From positions 49,212 through 113,211 of the forward strand of contig NZ_JACHEU010000006.1 in assembly GCF_014201615.1 (NCBI RefSeq): a DNA stretch of 64,000 nt. Reading direction: 5' to 3'. Positions within the stretch are counted from its first letter, which is position 1. The number at the start of each line of letters is the position of its first letter. Position numbers and translations under genes: made by a program. The stretch is from Aquamicrobium lusatiense. Its GTDB lineage: Bacteria > Pseudomonadota > Alphaproteobacteria > Rhizobiales > Rhizobiaceae. The notes under the pieces are model-generated. The model had not been told where the DNA came from. It did not search any database and was given only the letters and a program-made list of their open reading frames with translations. Below are positions 47,018 to 56,310 of this stretch, piece by piece.

Positions 47018-48022
47018 ATGACATCACTGAAAACCCTGCTGCTGGGCACGGCCCTGACCGGAGCAATCGGCCTGGCGGCACTGCCTGCGATGGCCCGCGA
47101 AATGACCGTTGCGACCTATCTTCCGGCCAACTCGTCCTTTGTCACGGACCTGCTCGAACCGCTGGCCGCCTGGATCAACGAACGCACCAACGGCGAGTTC
47201 TCGCTGGCGGTCTACGCCGGCGGCACGCTGGGCCGTGACCCGAGCCAGCAGGACCGCATCGTTTCGTCAGGGATCGCCGACCTGGCGGTCATCGTCCCGG
47301 GCCGGAACGCCGGCGCCTATCCCGACTGGGGCGTGTTCGAGCTGCCCGGACTGGCGCGTTCGGCCGAAGAGGGCAGCTATGCCGTCTGGCAGATGCACAA
47401 CGACGGAAACCTGCGGACCGGCGACGACCTGCATCTGGTCGCGGCCTGGACCACCGACCCCTATATCTTCCACACCTCGGCCCCGATCACCGACCCGGCC
47501 GACGTTCAGGGCCTGCGCATTCGCGTCCTGGGCCAGACACAGACCGAATCCGTGCTGGCGATGGGCGGCGTGCCGCAGGGCGTCAGCATCACCGAAACAC
47601 CCGAGGCGATCAGCCGCGGCACGCTGGATGGCGCGCTGGCGGATTGGTCGGTGTTCGACATCTTCCGCCTGGGCGAGGTCGCGCATTACAGCTACGAGAT
47701 CCCGCTGGGCGTCCTGGCAATGGCGCTGGTGATGAACCCCGAAAGCTATGCCGAACTCTCGCCCGAGGGGCAGGCGGTCATGACCGAAGCCGGCGAGGAA
47801 TGGCAGCGCCTGATGATCGCCTATTACGGCCGCGAGCGCGCGCGCATCCTCGAGACCTACACGGCGCGCGGTCATGTTATCAACGCTCCCACCGAAGAAC
47901 AGATCGCCGGGATCGTCGAAGCAACCGCGGATCTGCGCGAACGCGTCGCCGGGGCTGCCGGTGACGGCGTGATGGCCGCCTATGAACAGGCGCTGATGGA
48001 CCATCGCAGCGGCACGCGCTGA
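47018..48022 (+). CDS. dctP: TRAP transporter solute-binding protein DctP
   Basis: 334-residue periplasmic receptor of a TRAP transporter. Signal peptide of about 27 residues (AMARE cleavage). Family features: the conserved Arg in GLRIRVLGQTQTE, and the SGIADLAV and GVPQGVSI segments. A GGAGG site precedes the ATG. It binds an organic acid ligand and delivers it to DctQM, encoded immediately downstream. The paralogue at 61996-63000 has the same length and is about 70% identical by eye. Confidence 0.93.
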   Translation: MTSLKTLLLGTALTGAIGLAALPAMAREMTVATYLPANSSFVTDLLEPLAAWINERTNGEFSLAVYAGGTLGRDPSQQDRIVSSGIADLAVIVPGRNAGAYPDWGVFELPGLARSAEEGSYAVWQMHNDGNLRTGDDLHLVAAWTTDPYIFHTSAPITDPADVQGLRIRVLGQTQTESVLAMGGVPQGVSITETPEAISRGTLDGALADWSVFDIFRLGEVAHYSYEIPLGVLAMALVMNPESYAELSPEGQAVMTEAGEEWQRLMIAYYGRERARILETYTARGHVINAPTEEQIAGIVEATADLRERVAGAAGDGVMAAYEQALMDHRSGTR

Positions 48023-48041
48023 GCACAAAAGGGGGCTGGAC

Positions 48042-48557
48042 ATGAAATACGACCGGCTGGAGAGGCTCAGCATCGGGCTGAGCAGGCCGACCGCGCTGAT
48101 CGGCATCCTTGGCTTGATGCTGATCGCGCTCATCACCGTCGCCTCGGTGGTGGCGCGGGCGGTCTTCAACTATCCGTTGATCTGGGCGCATGACGCGGCC
48201 AGCCTCCTGATCATCATCATTGTCGCCACCTGCTTTCCGACGGGTGTCATGTTGCGCAAGCATGTCGCCATCGAATTCCTGGGCGGCGCGCTGGGATCCC
48301 GTGCGCATCGCTGGCTGACCGCTTTCGGGGCGCTGGTCACGAGTGCCGCGCTCGCGGTTCTGGCCTGGCAGATGACGGTCATCGCCGGCCAGGAGACGGC
48401 GGGCCACGCCAGCACCGTTGTCGCCCGTATTCCCACCGGCCCGCTGTGGTGGCTGGCGGCGGTCATCGTCTGGGTCTCGGTGCCGATGCAGGGTCTCGTC
48501 ACGCTTTTGATCATCACCGGCAAAGCCGCTCCCGCTGCGGATGGAGATCACGTATGA
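48042..48557 (+). CDS. dctQ: TRAP transporter small permease DctQ
   Basis: 171 residues, four membrane helices, with the DctQ motif RAVFNYPLIWAHDAASLLIII near residue 38. It lies 19 bases after dctP and overlaps dctM by 4 bases. Confidence 0.9.
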   Translation: MKYDRLERLSIGLSRPTALIGILGLMLIALITVASVVARAVFNYPLIWAHDAASLLIIIIVATCFPTGVMLRKHVAIEFLGGALGSRAHRWLTAFGALVTSAALAVLAWQMTVIAGQETAGHASTVVARIPTGPLWWLAAVIVWVSVPMQGLVTLLIITGKAAPAADGDHV

Positions 48558-49864
48558 GCCCCGAAACCATCGGCCTTCTGGGTGTCGCCGCCCTGTTCCT
48601 GATGATCCTGACGCATGTGCCCATCGGCATTGCGATGGGCGTTTCGGGCGTGCTGACCTTTGGTCTTCTGCGCAACTGGTCAGCGGCTTTCGCCATCGTC
48701 GGAACCGAGGCCTCGACGGTCTTTGCCAGTCTGGAACTGGCAATCATTCCGCTGTTTCTAATCATGGGCAGCTTTGCCGCCTCGGGTGGCATGGGGCGCG
48801 ACATCTATCGCCTCGCCTACGCCTTTCTCGGCCATTACCGCGGCGGGCTGGCGATGGCGACGATCGGCGGCTGCGCGGGTTTCGGCGCGGTCTGCGGCTC
48901 GTCCATCGCGACGGTCTCGACCATGACCCAGGTCTCTTACGGCGAAATGCGCCAGCGCGGCTATGCCCCGACCCTGTCGACGGGCAGCATCGCCGCGGGC
49001 GGAACATTGGGCATCCTGGTGCCCCCCTCGGTCATCATCGTGCTCTATGCCGTCCTATCCGAGCAATTCATCCTGACGCTCTTCACCGCAGCGCTGGTTC
49101 CGGCGGTGCTGGCGGTCGTCGGATACATGCTGTCGATCTGGGTCGTGGTCTCGCTCAACCCCGACGCGGGGCCGGCGGGCGAGAAATCGAGCTGGCGCGA
49201 AAGGGCGCAGGCCGTGCGCGAAAGCTGGGCGACCATCCTTCTGGCCGCGGTGGTCGCGGGCGGCATCTATTCGGGCCTGTTCACCGTCACCGAATCCGCG
49301 TCGATCGGTGCCATCCTGGCCGTGGTGATCGCCGTCGTGCGCGGCAAGACCAGCTGGGCCGTGTTCTGGCACAATCTCTACAGCACCGCCGCGACCAGCG
49401 CGATGCTCTATGTGATCCTGATCGGCGCCAGCGTGTTCAGCTATGCGCTGACCCTGTCGCGGCTGCCGTCCAACATGGTCGCCATCGTCGGCAATCTGGA
49501 CGTGCCGCCGCTGATGATCGTCGCCGGGCTGATGGTCATCTACATCATCCTCGGGGCGCTGTTCGACACCGTCTCGGCGATGGTGCTGACAATGCCCTTC
49601 GTCTATCCGCTGATCCTGAACATGGGGATGGACCCGATCTGGTGGGGTATCGTCATGGTCATGGTCATCGAGATCGGCATGGTGACGCCGCCCATCGGGA
49701 TCAATGCCCTGATCATGAAGTCGATGTTGCCACAGAGTAGTTTGCGCGACATCTACGTCGGGATCGTGCCCTTCCTGGTGTCGGATCTGATCCGGCTGAC
49801 GCTGGTGATCCTGTTCCCGGCGCTGGTGCTGTGGCTGCCGACGCTTCTGGATCTGCCGCGCTGA
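48554..49864 (+). CDS. dctM: TRAP transporter large permease DctM
   Basis: 436 residues from the ATG overlapping the dctQ stop; longer upstream frame is rejected. Polytopic (about 12 helices) with DctM signatures: PIGIAMGVSG, CGSSIATVSTM, GILVPPSVIIVLYAV and VTPPIGINALIMKS. It carries out Na+-coupled transport of the DctP ligand. Confidence 0.94.
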   Translation: MSPETIGLLGVAALFLMILTHVPIGIAMGVSGVLTFGLLRNWSAAFAIVGTEASTVFASLELAIIPLFLIMGSFAASGGMGRDIYRLAYAFLGHYRGGLAMATIGGCAGFGAVCGSSIATVSTMTQVSYGEMRQRGYAPTLSTGSIAAGGTLGILVPPSVIIVLYAVLSEQFILTLFTAALVPAVLAVVGYMLSIWVVVSLNPDAGPAGEKSSWRERAQAVRESWATILLAAVVAGGIYSGLFTVTESASIGAILAVVIAVVRGKTSWAVFWHNLYSTAATSAMLYVILIGASVFSYALTLSRLPSNMVAIVGNLDVPPLMIVAGLMVIYIILGALFDTVSAMVLTMPFVYPLILNMGMDPIWWGIVMVMVIEIGMVTPPIGINALIMKSMLPQSSLRDIYVGIVPFLVSDLIRLTLVILFPALVLWLPTLLDLPR

Positions 49865-49947
49865 TTGGTGCCGGTTCCCGGGCCAGTTGCTTGACAAGGA
49901 TGGGTATTTCCCGTGAACTTCGGCAATCCCCGCGAGAAAGGAAGCGC

Positions 49948-50904
49948 ATGAGCCGCGAGCAGGAGGAAGCCCCCGGTGCGCCCGCCCTGGTGGCGAAATA
50001 CTCGGTGGTGCGTGCCCTCGCCATTCTCGGTGATGCCTGGACGCTGCTGATCCTGCGCTCGGCGCTGGAGGGGACGCGCCGGTTCTCGGACTGGCAAAGC
50101 GACCTGGGCATCCCCAAGGCCGTTCTGGCCAACCGTCTGGACCGCCTGGTCGAGGCCCGCGTGTTCCGCAAGACCCCGGCCCATGAGGGCGGCAAGCGGA
50201 TGGAATATGTCCTCGATGAAGCCGGGCTGGAGCTGTGGGAACCCCTCGCGGCCATCGTCCGCTGGTCGCGCCACTGGCAGAACCCCGGGAATGGCGCCAC
50301 TCCGCTGTTTCGTCACACGCGCTGCGGCCATGCTTGCGACCTGATCCTCAGCTGCGATACCTGCGCCCAGCCTTTGAGCCCATTCAATACATTTGCTGAA
50401 CCGGGACCAGGCCAGGGATATGAGCAGCGGGTGGAGCCTCATTCGCGCCGCCGCGCCAATTCCGCCGTCCGTCACGGCCCCGAGGCCCTGGGCTCGCCCG
50501 AGGCGCTGGCGCTGTTCGGCGACATGTGGGCGCCAGCGATCGTCGCCAGCGCTTTTCGCGGCGTCCGGCGGTTCAACGACCTCGTGGCCTATCTCCAGAT
50601 CCCGCCGCTGGTCCTGTCGATGCGCTTGAAGGAATTGCTCGCCATCGGCGTCCTGACCCGCCGGTCGATCGAGGATAGCGAGCGCTATGAAGCCTTTCAT
50701 CTGACCCGTAGTGGTCTGGAATTGTTTCCTTATATCTCGATGTTGGCGAAATGGGGCGACCGTTGGTGCGATGACGGGACCGGCGTCCCGCTGGTGTTTC
50801 ACCACCGCAGCTGCGGCCATCAGTATTCCCCGGTCTATCGCTGCTCTGTCTGCGGCGAACGTATCAGCCGGACCGAGATCGAATTCCTCGACCATTCGGG
50901 CTGA
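49948..50904 (+). CDS. Tandem HxlR-type regulator with two zinc-ribbon-like tails
   Basis: 318 residues from the ATG at 49948 (GAAAGGAAG site). Two HxlR winged-helix domains in series: about 14-115 (VVRALAILGDAWTLLILRSAL) and about 165-270 (ALALFGDMWAPAIVASAF). Each is followed by a C-G-H then C-X2-C segment (RCGHACDLILSCDTC and SCGHQYSPVYRCSVC), a possible metal site. Single-domain HxlR proteins dimerise; here one chain could mimic a dimer. It lies between the TRAP genes and the beta-oxidation operon, a plausible controller of either. Confidence 0.85.
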   Translation: MSREQEEAPGAPALVAKYSVVRALAILGDAWTLLILRSALEGTRRFSDWQSDLGIPKAVLANRLDRLVEARVFRKTPAHEGGKRMEYVLDEAGLELWEPLAAIVRWSRHWQNPGNGATPLFRHTRCGHACDLILSCDTCAQPLSPFNTFAEPGPGQGYEQRVEPHSRRRANSAVRHGPEALGSPEALALFGDMWAPAIVASAFRGVRRFNDLVAYLQIPPLVLSMRLKELLAIGVLTRRSIEDSERYEAFHLTRSGLELFPYISMLAKWGDRWCDDGTGVPLVFHHRSCGHQYSPVYRCSVCGERISRTEIEFLDHSG

Positions 50905-51064
50905 ACACCCGCCGAGGCGGCTGTTCAAGCCTCGTTGCCCCATCGCGGACTGCGCGGCGGGAAACGAGGATTGGCCATTGACCGCCCTCAAATGGTATGT
51001 TCTTTAAGTGTAGCTGAATGCTCTGGCATCACGGACTCTGACCGCTTTGAGAAAGGATCTCGGC

Positions 51065-52009
51065 ATGACCGAACGCTTTGGATCTTCCGACTTGCGCGCA
51101 ACATTGCTGGACCGGCTGGGCGCGACGATCCCGGCGATGGCGGCGCCGATGTTCCTGGTCTCGGGCGTGGCGCTGGTCTCGGCCGTCTGCGATGGCGGGA
51201 TGGTCGGCGCCTTCCCCTCGCTCAACGCGCGCAGCACCGACGAGCTGCGCGATTGGCTGGCTCAGCTCAATGCCCGCGCCGGGGCGCCGGGGCGGGCGGC
51301 CTATGCGGTCAATCTGGTCACGCATCGCACCAACCCTCGCTTTTCCGCCGATCTCGAGGCCTGTGCCGAAGCGCGCGTGCCGCTGATCATCACCGCGCTC
51401 GGCAGCCCGGCCCCGGCGCTGGAGGCGGCGCATGGCTGGGGTGCCCTGGTCTTTGCCGATGTGAACTCGCCCAAACTGGCGCGCAAGGCGGTCGAGGCCG
51501 GTGCCGACGGGCTGATCCTGGTCTGCAACGGTGCTGGCGGGCATACCGGGCTGGTCTCGCCCTTTGCCTTCGTCGATGAGGTGCGCCGCTTCTTCGACGG
51601 CCCGCTGGTCGTCGCTGGTGGTATAAGCTCCGGCGGCGCGATCCGTGCCGTGCGCCAGATCGGCGGCGACCTGGCCTCGCTCGGGACGCGCTTCCTGGCC
51701 GCGGATGAAAGCCTGGCGGTCGACGATTTCAAGGAAATGGTCGTCGCCTCCAGCTATGACGACATCATCGCCACCGACGCCATCACCGGCGCCCTCGCGA
51801 ACAAGCTGCGGCCAAGCCTGCTCCGCGCCGGGATCGACCCCGATACGCTGGTGTCCGGGCGCCCCTTCGATCTGAGCAAGATCGAGGGCAACACTAAGCG
51901 CTGGCGCGACCTGTGGTCCGCAGGGCATGGTGTCGGGGCGTCGTCACGGCGACAGCCCGCAGCGGATATCATACGCGAACTGAAAGCGGGCTATGGCGGC
52001 AGCCAATGA
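51065..52009 (+). CDS. Nitronate monooxygenase / 2-nitropropane dioxygenase family flavoprotein
   Basis: 314 residues from the ATG at 51065 with a GAAAGGAT site. FMN-binding TIM barrel: PMAAPMFLVSGVALVSAV-type start, conserved CNGAGGHTG and VVAGGISSGGAIRA phosphate-binding motif. The family oxidises nitronates but also includes enoyl reductases such as FabK, so in this operon (before an acyl-CoA dehydrogenase) an ene-reductase role is possible. First gene of a five-gene + strand operon. Confidence 0.85.
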   Translation: MTERFGSSDLRATLLDRLGATIPAMAAPMFLVSGVALVSAVCDGGMVGAFPSLNARSTDELRDWLAQLNARAGAPGRAAYAVNLVTHRTNPRFSADLEACAEARVPLIITALGSPAPALEAAHGWGALVFADVNSPKLARKAVEAGADGLILVCNGAGGHTGLVSPFAFVDEVRRFFDGPLVVAGGISSGGAIRAVRQIGGDLASLGTRFLAADESLAVDDFKEMVVASSYDDIIATDAITGALANKLRPSLLRAGIDPDTLVSGRPFDLSKIEGNTKRWRDLWSAGHGVGASSRRQPAADIIRELKAGYGGSQ

Positions 52010-52054
52010 CCTCGCATTTGCCGGGCAAGTCTTATCCATGACCGAGGATGCGCC

Positions 52055-53827
52055 GTGACCGACACCCTTCTGCCCGCTGATCTGGTCGATTTCCTGCTGT
52101 TCGACTGGCTGGAGCTGGAAAGCCTTCTGTCCCGCCCGCGATTCGCCGATCACGACCGCGAATCGGTGAGCGCGCTGCTGGGTCTGGCGGACCGCATCGC
52201 GCGCGAGGAATTCCTGCCGCATTACAAGACCGCCGATCAGGTCGAACCGCGCCTGACCGCCGAGGGGGATGTGGAGGTCCTGCCGCAGGCGGGTGAGGCG
52301 CTGCGCGCCTATGCCGAGGCCGGGTTCATGGCCGCGCCCTTCGCCACCGGGCATGGTGGGCTGGGCCTGCCCGAACTGGTGCATATGGCCGCGACCGGCA
52401 GCTTCTTTGCCGCCAATGTGACGACGGCGGGCTATGCGATGCTCACCGTCGGCAACGCTCGGCTGCTGGTCCACAACGCCAGCCCCGCGCAGATCGAGGC
52501 CTTCGTGCCCAAACAGCTGGACGGCAGCGCCTTCGGCACGATGTGCCTGTCCGAACCGCAGGCAGGCTCGTCGCTGGCCGATGTGCGCACCCGCGCCGTG
52601 GCCGAGGGGCAGGATGAGCTCGGCGCGCGCTACCGGCTGACCGGCAACAAGATGTGGATTTCGGGCGGGGATCAGAACATCTCGGCGACGATCCACCATC
52701 TGGTGCTGGCCAAGATCCCGGACGCCGACGGCACCCTGCCCGAAGGCACGCGGGGCCTGTCGCTGTTTCTGGTGCCGAAGCACCTTCCGGGTGGCGAGCG
52801 CAACGACATCGCCGTGGCCGGGCTGAACCACAAGATGGGCTATCGCGGCACCTCGAACTGCCTGCTGAACTTCGGCGAGGGCACGCGGTTCCGCCCGGGC
52901 GGGCAGGCGGGGGCGGTCGGCTGGCTGGTGGGCAAGCCGGGGCAGGGGCTGGCGATCATGTTCCACATGATGAACGAGGCCCGGCTGGGCGTCGGCATGG
53001 GCGCGGCCTCGATTGCGATGCGGGCGCAGGCGCTCTCCGTCGAATATGCCCGCACCCGCTTGCAGGGGCGGATCGATCCCGCCGGCGCCCCGGTCGCCAT
53101 CGCCGCGCATGCCGATGTGGCGCGGATGCTGACCCGGCAGAGGGCGATTGCGGAGGCGGCGCTGTCGATCATCCTGTTTTGCGCCCGGCTGGTCGACGAC
53201 CGCGACACCGCCGAGACGCCCGAGGCCCGCGCCCGGGCGGACCGGCTGCTGGGCCTGCTGACCCCGGCGGCGAAGACCTGGACCTCGGAATGGGGGCTGG
53301 AGGTCAACAGCATCGCCATCCAGATCCACGGCGGCTACGGCTATACCCGCGATTTCGATGTCGAACAGCTCTACCGCGACCAGCGGCTGAACCCGATTCA
53401 CGAGGGCACGACCGGCATTCAGGGCCTCGATTTCGTCGGCCGCAAACTGCTGAAGGAAGGCGGCGCCGGGCTGGAGATGCTGGCCGAGCGCGTCGCCCGG
53501 ACCCTTGAACGGGCGAAAGGGCAGGGGCTGGCCGGGGAAGGGCAGGCGCTTTCGGCCGCCTGGGACAAGTTCCTTGCCGTGCGCGAGGCGCTGCCGATGC
53601 TGCCCCGCGCCCATTGGATGGGCGTCGCGACCGAGGTGCTGGACGGTTTCGGGACGACGCTGGCCGCCTGGATGCTGCTGGATCAGGCGCTGGTCGCGGG
53701 CAGCGACGAGCGCCGCATCCTCGCGCAATTCTTCATCGCCTCGGAGCTGCCGCGCGCGCATCGCGGCTTCGACCTGGCCCTAGGCAACCCCGTTCCCCTG
53801 CTCGACTTCACCGGAGACGCCCCATGA
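52055..53827 (+). CDS. Acyl-CoA dehydrogenase, long form
   Basis: 590 residues. GTG start at 52055 with a GAGGAT site; the preceding ATG at 52038 gives only six codons. FAD acyl-CoA dehydrogenase fold: MCLSEPQAGSSL, MWISGGDQN, and the C-terminal QIHGGYGYTRDFDVEQLYRD with a catalytic Glu in HEGTTGIQG. Extra C-terminal domain as in the 590-residue subgroup. It introduces the alpha-beta double bond into the CoA ester made by the ligases. Four-base overlap with the SDR. Confidence 0.93.
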   Translation: MTDTLLPADLVDFLLFDWLELESLLSRPRFADHDRESVSALLGLADRIAREEFLPHYKTADQVEPRLTAEGDVEVLPQAGEALRAYAEAGFMAAPFATGHGGLGLPELVHMAATGSFFAANVTTAGYAMLTVGNARLLVHNASPAQIEAFVPKQLDGSAFGTMCLSEPQAGSSLADVRTRAVAEGQDELGARYRLTGNKMWISGGDQNISATIHHLVLAKIPDADGTLPEGTRGLSLFLVPKHLPGGERNDIAVAGLNHKMGYRGTSNCLLNFGEGTRFRPGGQAGAVGWLVGKPGQGLAIMFHMMNEARLGVGMGAASIAMRAQALSVEYARTRLQGRIDPAGAPVAIAAHADVARMLTRQRAIAEAALSIILFCARLVDDRDTAETPEARARADRLLGLLTPAAKTWTSEWGLEVNSIAIQIHGGYGYTRDFDVEQLYRDQRLNPIHEGTTGIQGLDFVGRKLLKEGGAGLEMLAERVARTLERAKGQGLAGEGQALSAAWDKFLAVREALPMLPRAHWMGVATEVLDGFGTTLAAWMLLDQALVAGSDERRILAQFFIASELPRAHRGFDLALGNPVPLLDFTGDAP

Positions 53828-54639
53828 TCGACCCCGCCCGCCTGTTCGACCTGACCGGCAAGACCGCCCTTGTGACCGGCGGCGCCACCGGCCTCGGCCG
53901 CACCGCCGCCGAGGCGCTGCTGGCCGCCGGGGCGCGTCTCCTCATCGCTTCGCGCAAGGGGGATGCCTGCGTCGCCGTGGCCCGGGAATTGTCAGCGCTC
54001 GGCCCCTGCGAGGGCTTCGCGGGCGATGTCGGCACCGAAGCGGGGGTGGAGGCGCTGGCCAACGAGGTCGCCGCCCGCACCGACCGGCTGGACATCCTGA
54101 TCAACAACGCCGGGGCGACCTGGGGCGAGCCCTTCGGCAGCCACGGGTTCAAGGCTTTCGACCGCGTGCTGTCGGTCAATGTGACGGGCCTCTTTGCCCT
54201 GACGCAACGGCTGATGCCGATGCTGATGGCGGCGGGCACCGCGGATGACCCGGCGCGGATCGTCAACATCGGCTCGGTCATGGGGACGATGCCCATCGCC
54301 GACGGCGCCTATTCCTATGCGGCCTCGAAAGCGGCGGTGCATCACCTGACGCGGATTCTGGCGAATGAATTCTCGGGCCGTCATGTCACCACGAATGCGA
54401 TTGCCCCCGGCCCGTTCGAAACCAGGATGACCCGCTATTCGCTGGGCGACGCGGCGGGAAAATCCGCCGCCGCGGCCGTCGTCCCCATCGGCCGGATCGG
54501 GCGCGAGGACGACCTCGCCGGGAGCGTGCTGTTCCTGACCGGTCGCGGCGGGGCCTATATCTCGGGCGCGATCCTGCCGCTCGACGGCGGCATCTCGGCC
54601 AAGGCGCCGCTGCACATGTTCCGCGAGGACGAGGCATGA
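53824..54639 (+). CDS. Short-chain dehydrogenase/reductase
   Basis: 271 residues. TGGATGLGRT cofactor motif, NNAG, SVMGTM and YAASK. Resembles RhlG/FabG-like and gluconate-5-dehydrogenase-type SDRs. Overlap with both neighbours puts it in the beta-oxidation operon. It may oxidise a hydroxyl on the ring or side chain. Confidence 0.88.
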   Translation: MIDPARLFDLTGKTALVTGGATGLGRTAAEALLAAGARLLIASRKGDACVAVARELSALGPCEGFAGDVGTEAGVEALANEVAARTDRLDILINNAGATWGEPFGSHGFKAFDRVLSVNVTGLFALTQRLMPMLMAAGTADDPARIVNIGSVMGTMPIADGAYSYAASKAAVHHLTRILANEFSGRHVTTNAIAPGPFETRMTRYSLGDAAGKSAAAAVVPIGRIGREDDLAGSVLFLTGRGGAYISGAILPLDGGISAKAPLHMFREDEA

Positions 54640-55088
54640 GCGCGCTGGCCGACCGGGTCGGTACGGTGTGGGGCACGTCGGACTGGGTGCTGCTGGATCA
54701 GGCCCGGATCGACGCCTTCGCCACGGTGACCGAGGATCACCAGCCGATCCATGTGGATCCGGTCCGTGCCGCCGCCAGCCTCTTCGGCGGCACCATCGCC
54801 CACGGCTTTCTCACCCTGTCGATGCTGAGCCGTCTGGCGGAGCAGGCGCTGCCGGTGCTGGGCGAGGTTCGTGAAAGCCTGAATTACGGTTTCGACAAGA
54901 TCCGCTTTCTCAGCCCCGTCCCCTCGGGCGCGCGGATCCGCGCGGTCTTCACCCTGAACGCGGTCGAGGACAAGCCCGGCAACCGCCAGTTGCTGCGCCT
55001 CGCCGTCGCGGTCGAGGTCGAGGGCGCCGAGCGCCCGGCGCTGGTCGCCGACTGGCTGGTCATGCTGAATTTCGGAGAGAACGCATGA
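54636..55088 (+). CDS. MaoC-family enoyl-CoA hydratase
   Basis: 150-residue single hotdog with the hydratase-2 motif TEDHQPIHVDPVRA (D34, H39) and GGTIAHGFLTLSML. It hydrates an enoyl-CoA to an R-hydroxyacyl-CoA. Next to a MFE-2-like SDR, the pair equals the two activities of peroxisomal multifunctional enzyme type 2. Coupled to neighbours by ATGA overlaps. Confidence 0.92.
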   Translation: MSALADRVGTVWGTSDWVLLDQARIDAFATVTEDHQPIHVDPVRAAASLFGGTIAHGFLTLSMLSRLAEQALPVLGEVRESLNYGFDKIRFLSPVPSGARIRAVFTLNAVEDKPGNRQLLRLAVAVEVEGAERPALVADWLVMLNFGENA

Positions 55089-55960
55089 ACAAGGATTTCG
55101 CGGGCCGCGTGGCCATCGTCACCGGCGCGGGCGCCGGACTGGGGCGCAGCCATGCGCTGGGTCTGGCGGCCGAAGGGGCGCGGGTCGCCCTGTTCGACCT
55201 GACCGCGCCGAATACCGTCGCCGAAGAGATCCGCGCCGCCGGTGGCGAGGCGCTGGCCCTTGCCTGCGACGTGGCCGACATGGCGGCGGTCGAGCGCGGC
55301 GTGGCCCAGGTGATGGACGCCTGGGGCCGCGTCGATGTGCTGGTGAACAACGCGGGGATCCTGCGCGACAAGACCTTCGCCAAGCTCACCCCGGCCGATT
55401 TCGCCCTGGTCCTGGCGGTGCATCTGACCGGCAGCTTCCATTGCACCAGGGCGGTCTGGGAGATCATGCGCGCCCAGGGCTACGGGCGGATCGTGCTGAC
55501 CTCCTCGGCCTCGGGGATCTACGGCAATTTCGGCCAGTCGAACTATGGCGCGGCCAAGGCGGCGATGATCGGGCTGATGAACGTGCTGCATCTCGAGGGT
55601 GCGAAATACGACATCCGCGTCAACACCCTGGCCCCGACCGCCGCGACCGGCATGACCGAGGGGCTGATCACCGCCGAGGAAGCCGCGCTGCTGGCGCCTG
55701 AGACGGTGACGCCCGGGGTGCTGTACCTCACGCATGAGGACGCGCCGTCGCGGGTGATCCTGGGGGCCGGGGCAGGGGTCTTTGCCGTCACCCATATCGC
55801 CGAGACCGAAGGCGCCTGGCTGCCCCCGGCCGAGCGCACCGCCCGGGGAATCGCCGCTGCCATGGACCGGATCGCCGACCGGCAGGGCGAGGTGACGCAT
55901 GGCTCGGCCCTGGACCAGACGCGAAAATTCGTCGAGATCGCCCGCAAGGCCGGGGCCTGA
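55085..55960 (+). CDS. 3-hydroxyacyl-CoA dehydrogenase-like SDR (MFE-2 type)
   Basis: 291 residues: TGAGAGLGRSHAL motif, NNAGILRDK (typical of MFE-2 dehydrogenases), SSASGIYG and YGAAK. Length and the extended C-terminus match the dehydrogenase domain of peroxisomal multifunctional enzymes, which oxidise R-3-hydroxyacyl-CoA made by MaoC hydratase. Last gene of the operon; two hairpins follow. Confidence 0.9.
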   Translation: MNKDFAGRVAIVTGAGAGLGRSHALGLAAEGARVALFDLTAPNTVAEEIRAAGGEALALACDVADMAAVERGVAQVMDAWGRVDVLVNNAGILRDKTFAKLTPADFALVLAVHLTGSFHCTRAVWEIMRAQGYGRIVLTSSASGIYGNFGQSNYGAAKAAMIGLMNVLHLEGAKYDIRVNTLAPTAATGMTEGLITAEEAALLAPETVTPGVLYLTHEDAPSRVILGAGAGVFAVTHIAETEGAWLPPAERTARGIAAAMDRIADRQGEVTHGSALDQTRKFVEIARKAGA

Positions 55961-55991
55961 TATTCTGCTCTGCTCTTGGGATTGCCCCAGA

Positions 55992-56067
55992 TAGAACGGC
56001 CGTCGTTCTAGCAACGTGAAAGGGGCGATGTTGGGTTTTGGGCAGATGCCAGGCCAGACATCGCCCC
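55992..56067. terminator. Two hairpins after the beta-oxidation operon
   Basis: TAGAACG-GCCGT-CGTTCTA (55992-56010, 7-bp stem) and a 10-bp inverted repeat GGGGCGATGT / ACATCGCCCC (56022-56031 with 56058-56067). No clear T-run follows either. They separate the + operon from the convergent - strand remnants. Confidence 0.5.
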
Positions 56068-56310
56068 AATCTATTTCCGGCCCGGCCCGGGCCAGCCAAG
56101 GCTTGCTTCGGCTAACCGGTCAGCTTCAGGAAGTCCCCGACAGCCAGTCCAGCACTATCCCTTCGTAAATATCGGGCTCCTCCGCAAAGCCACAAATGGC
56201 CAACGACGGGAATGATAAGGAGTTCGCTGCGCCCCACGAGTTCTTGCATCAGCTGCATCCCCGCCGCGCAACAGGCCGGGTCGAACCCGCCCGCGACCAC
56301 TAGCAGGTTG

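Noticed and set aside
51001..51064. Start of the flavoprotein gene at 51047
   Set aside because: The in-frame codon there lacks a ribosome site, while ATG 51065 is preceded by GAAAGGAT.
52038..52058. Six-codon frame overlapping the acyl-CoA dehydrogenase GTG start
   Set aside because: It could be a leader peptide for coupled translation, but one short frame of this size is expected by chance, so it is not claimed as a gene.
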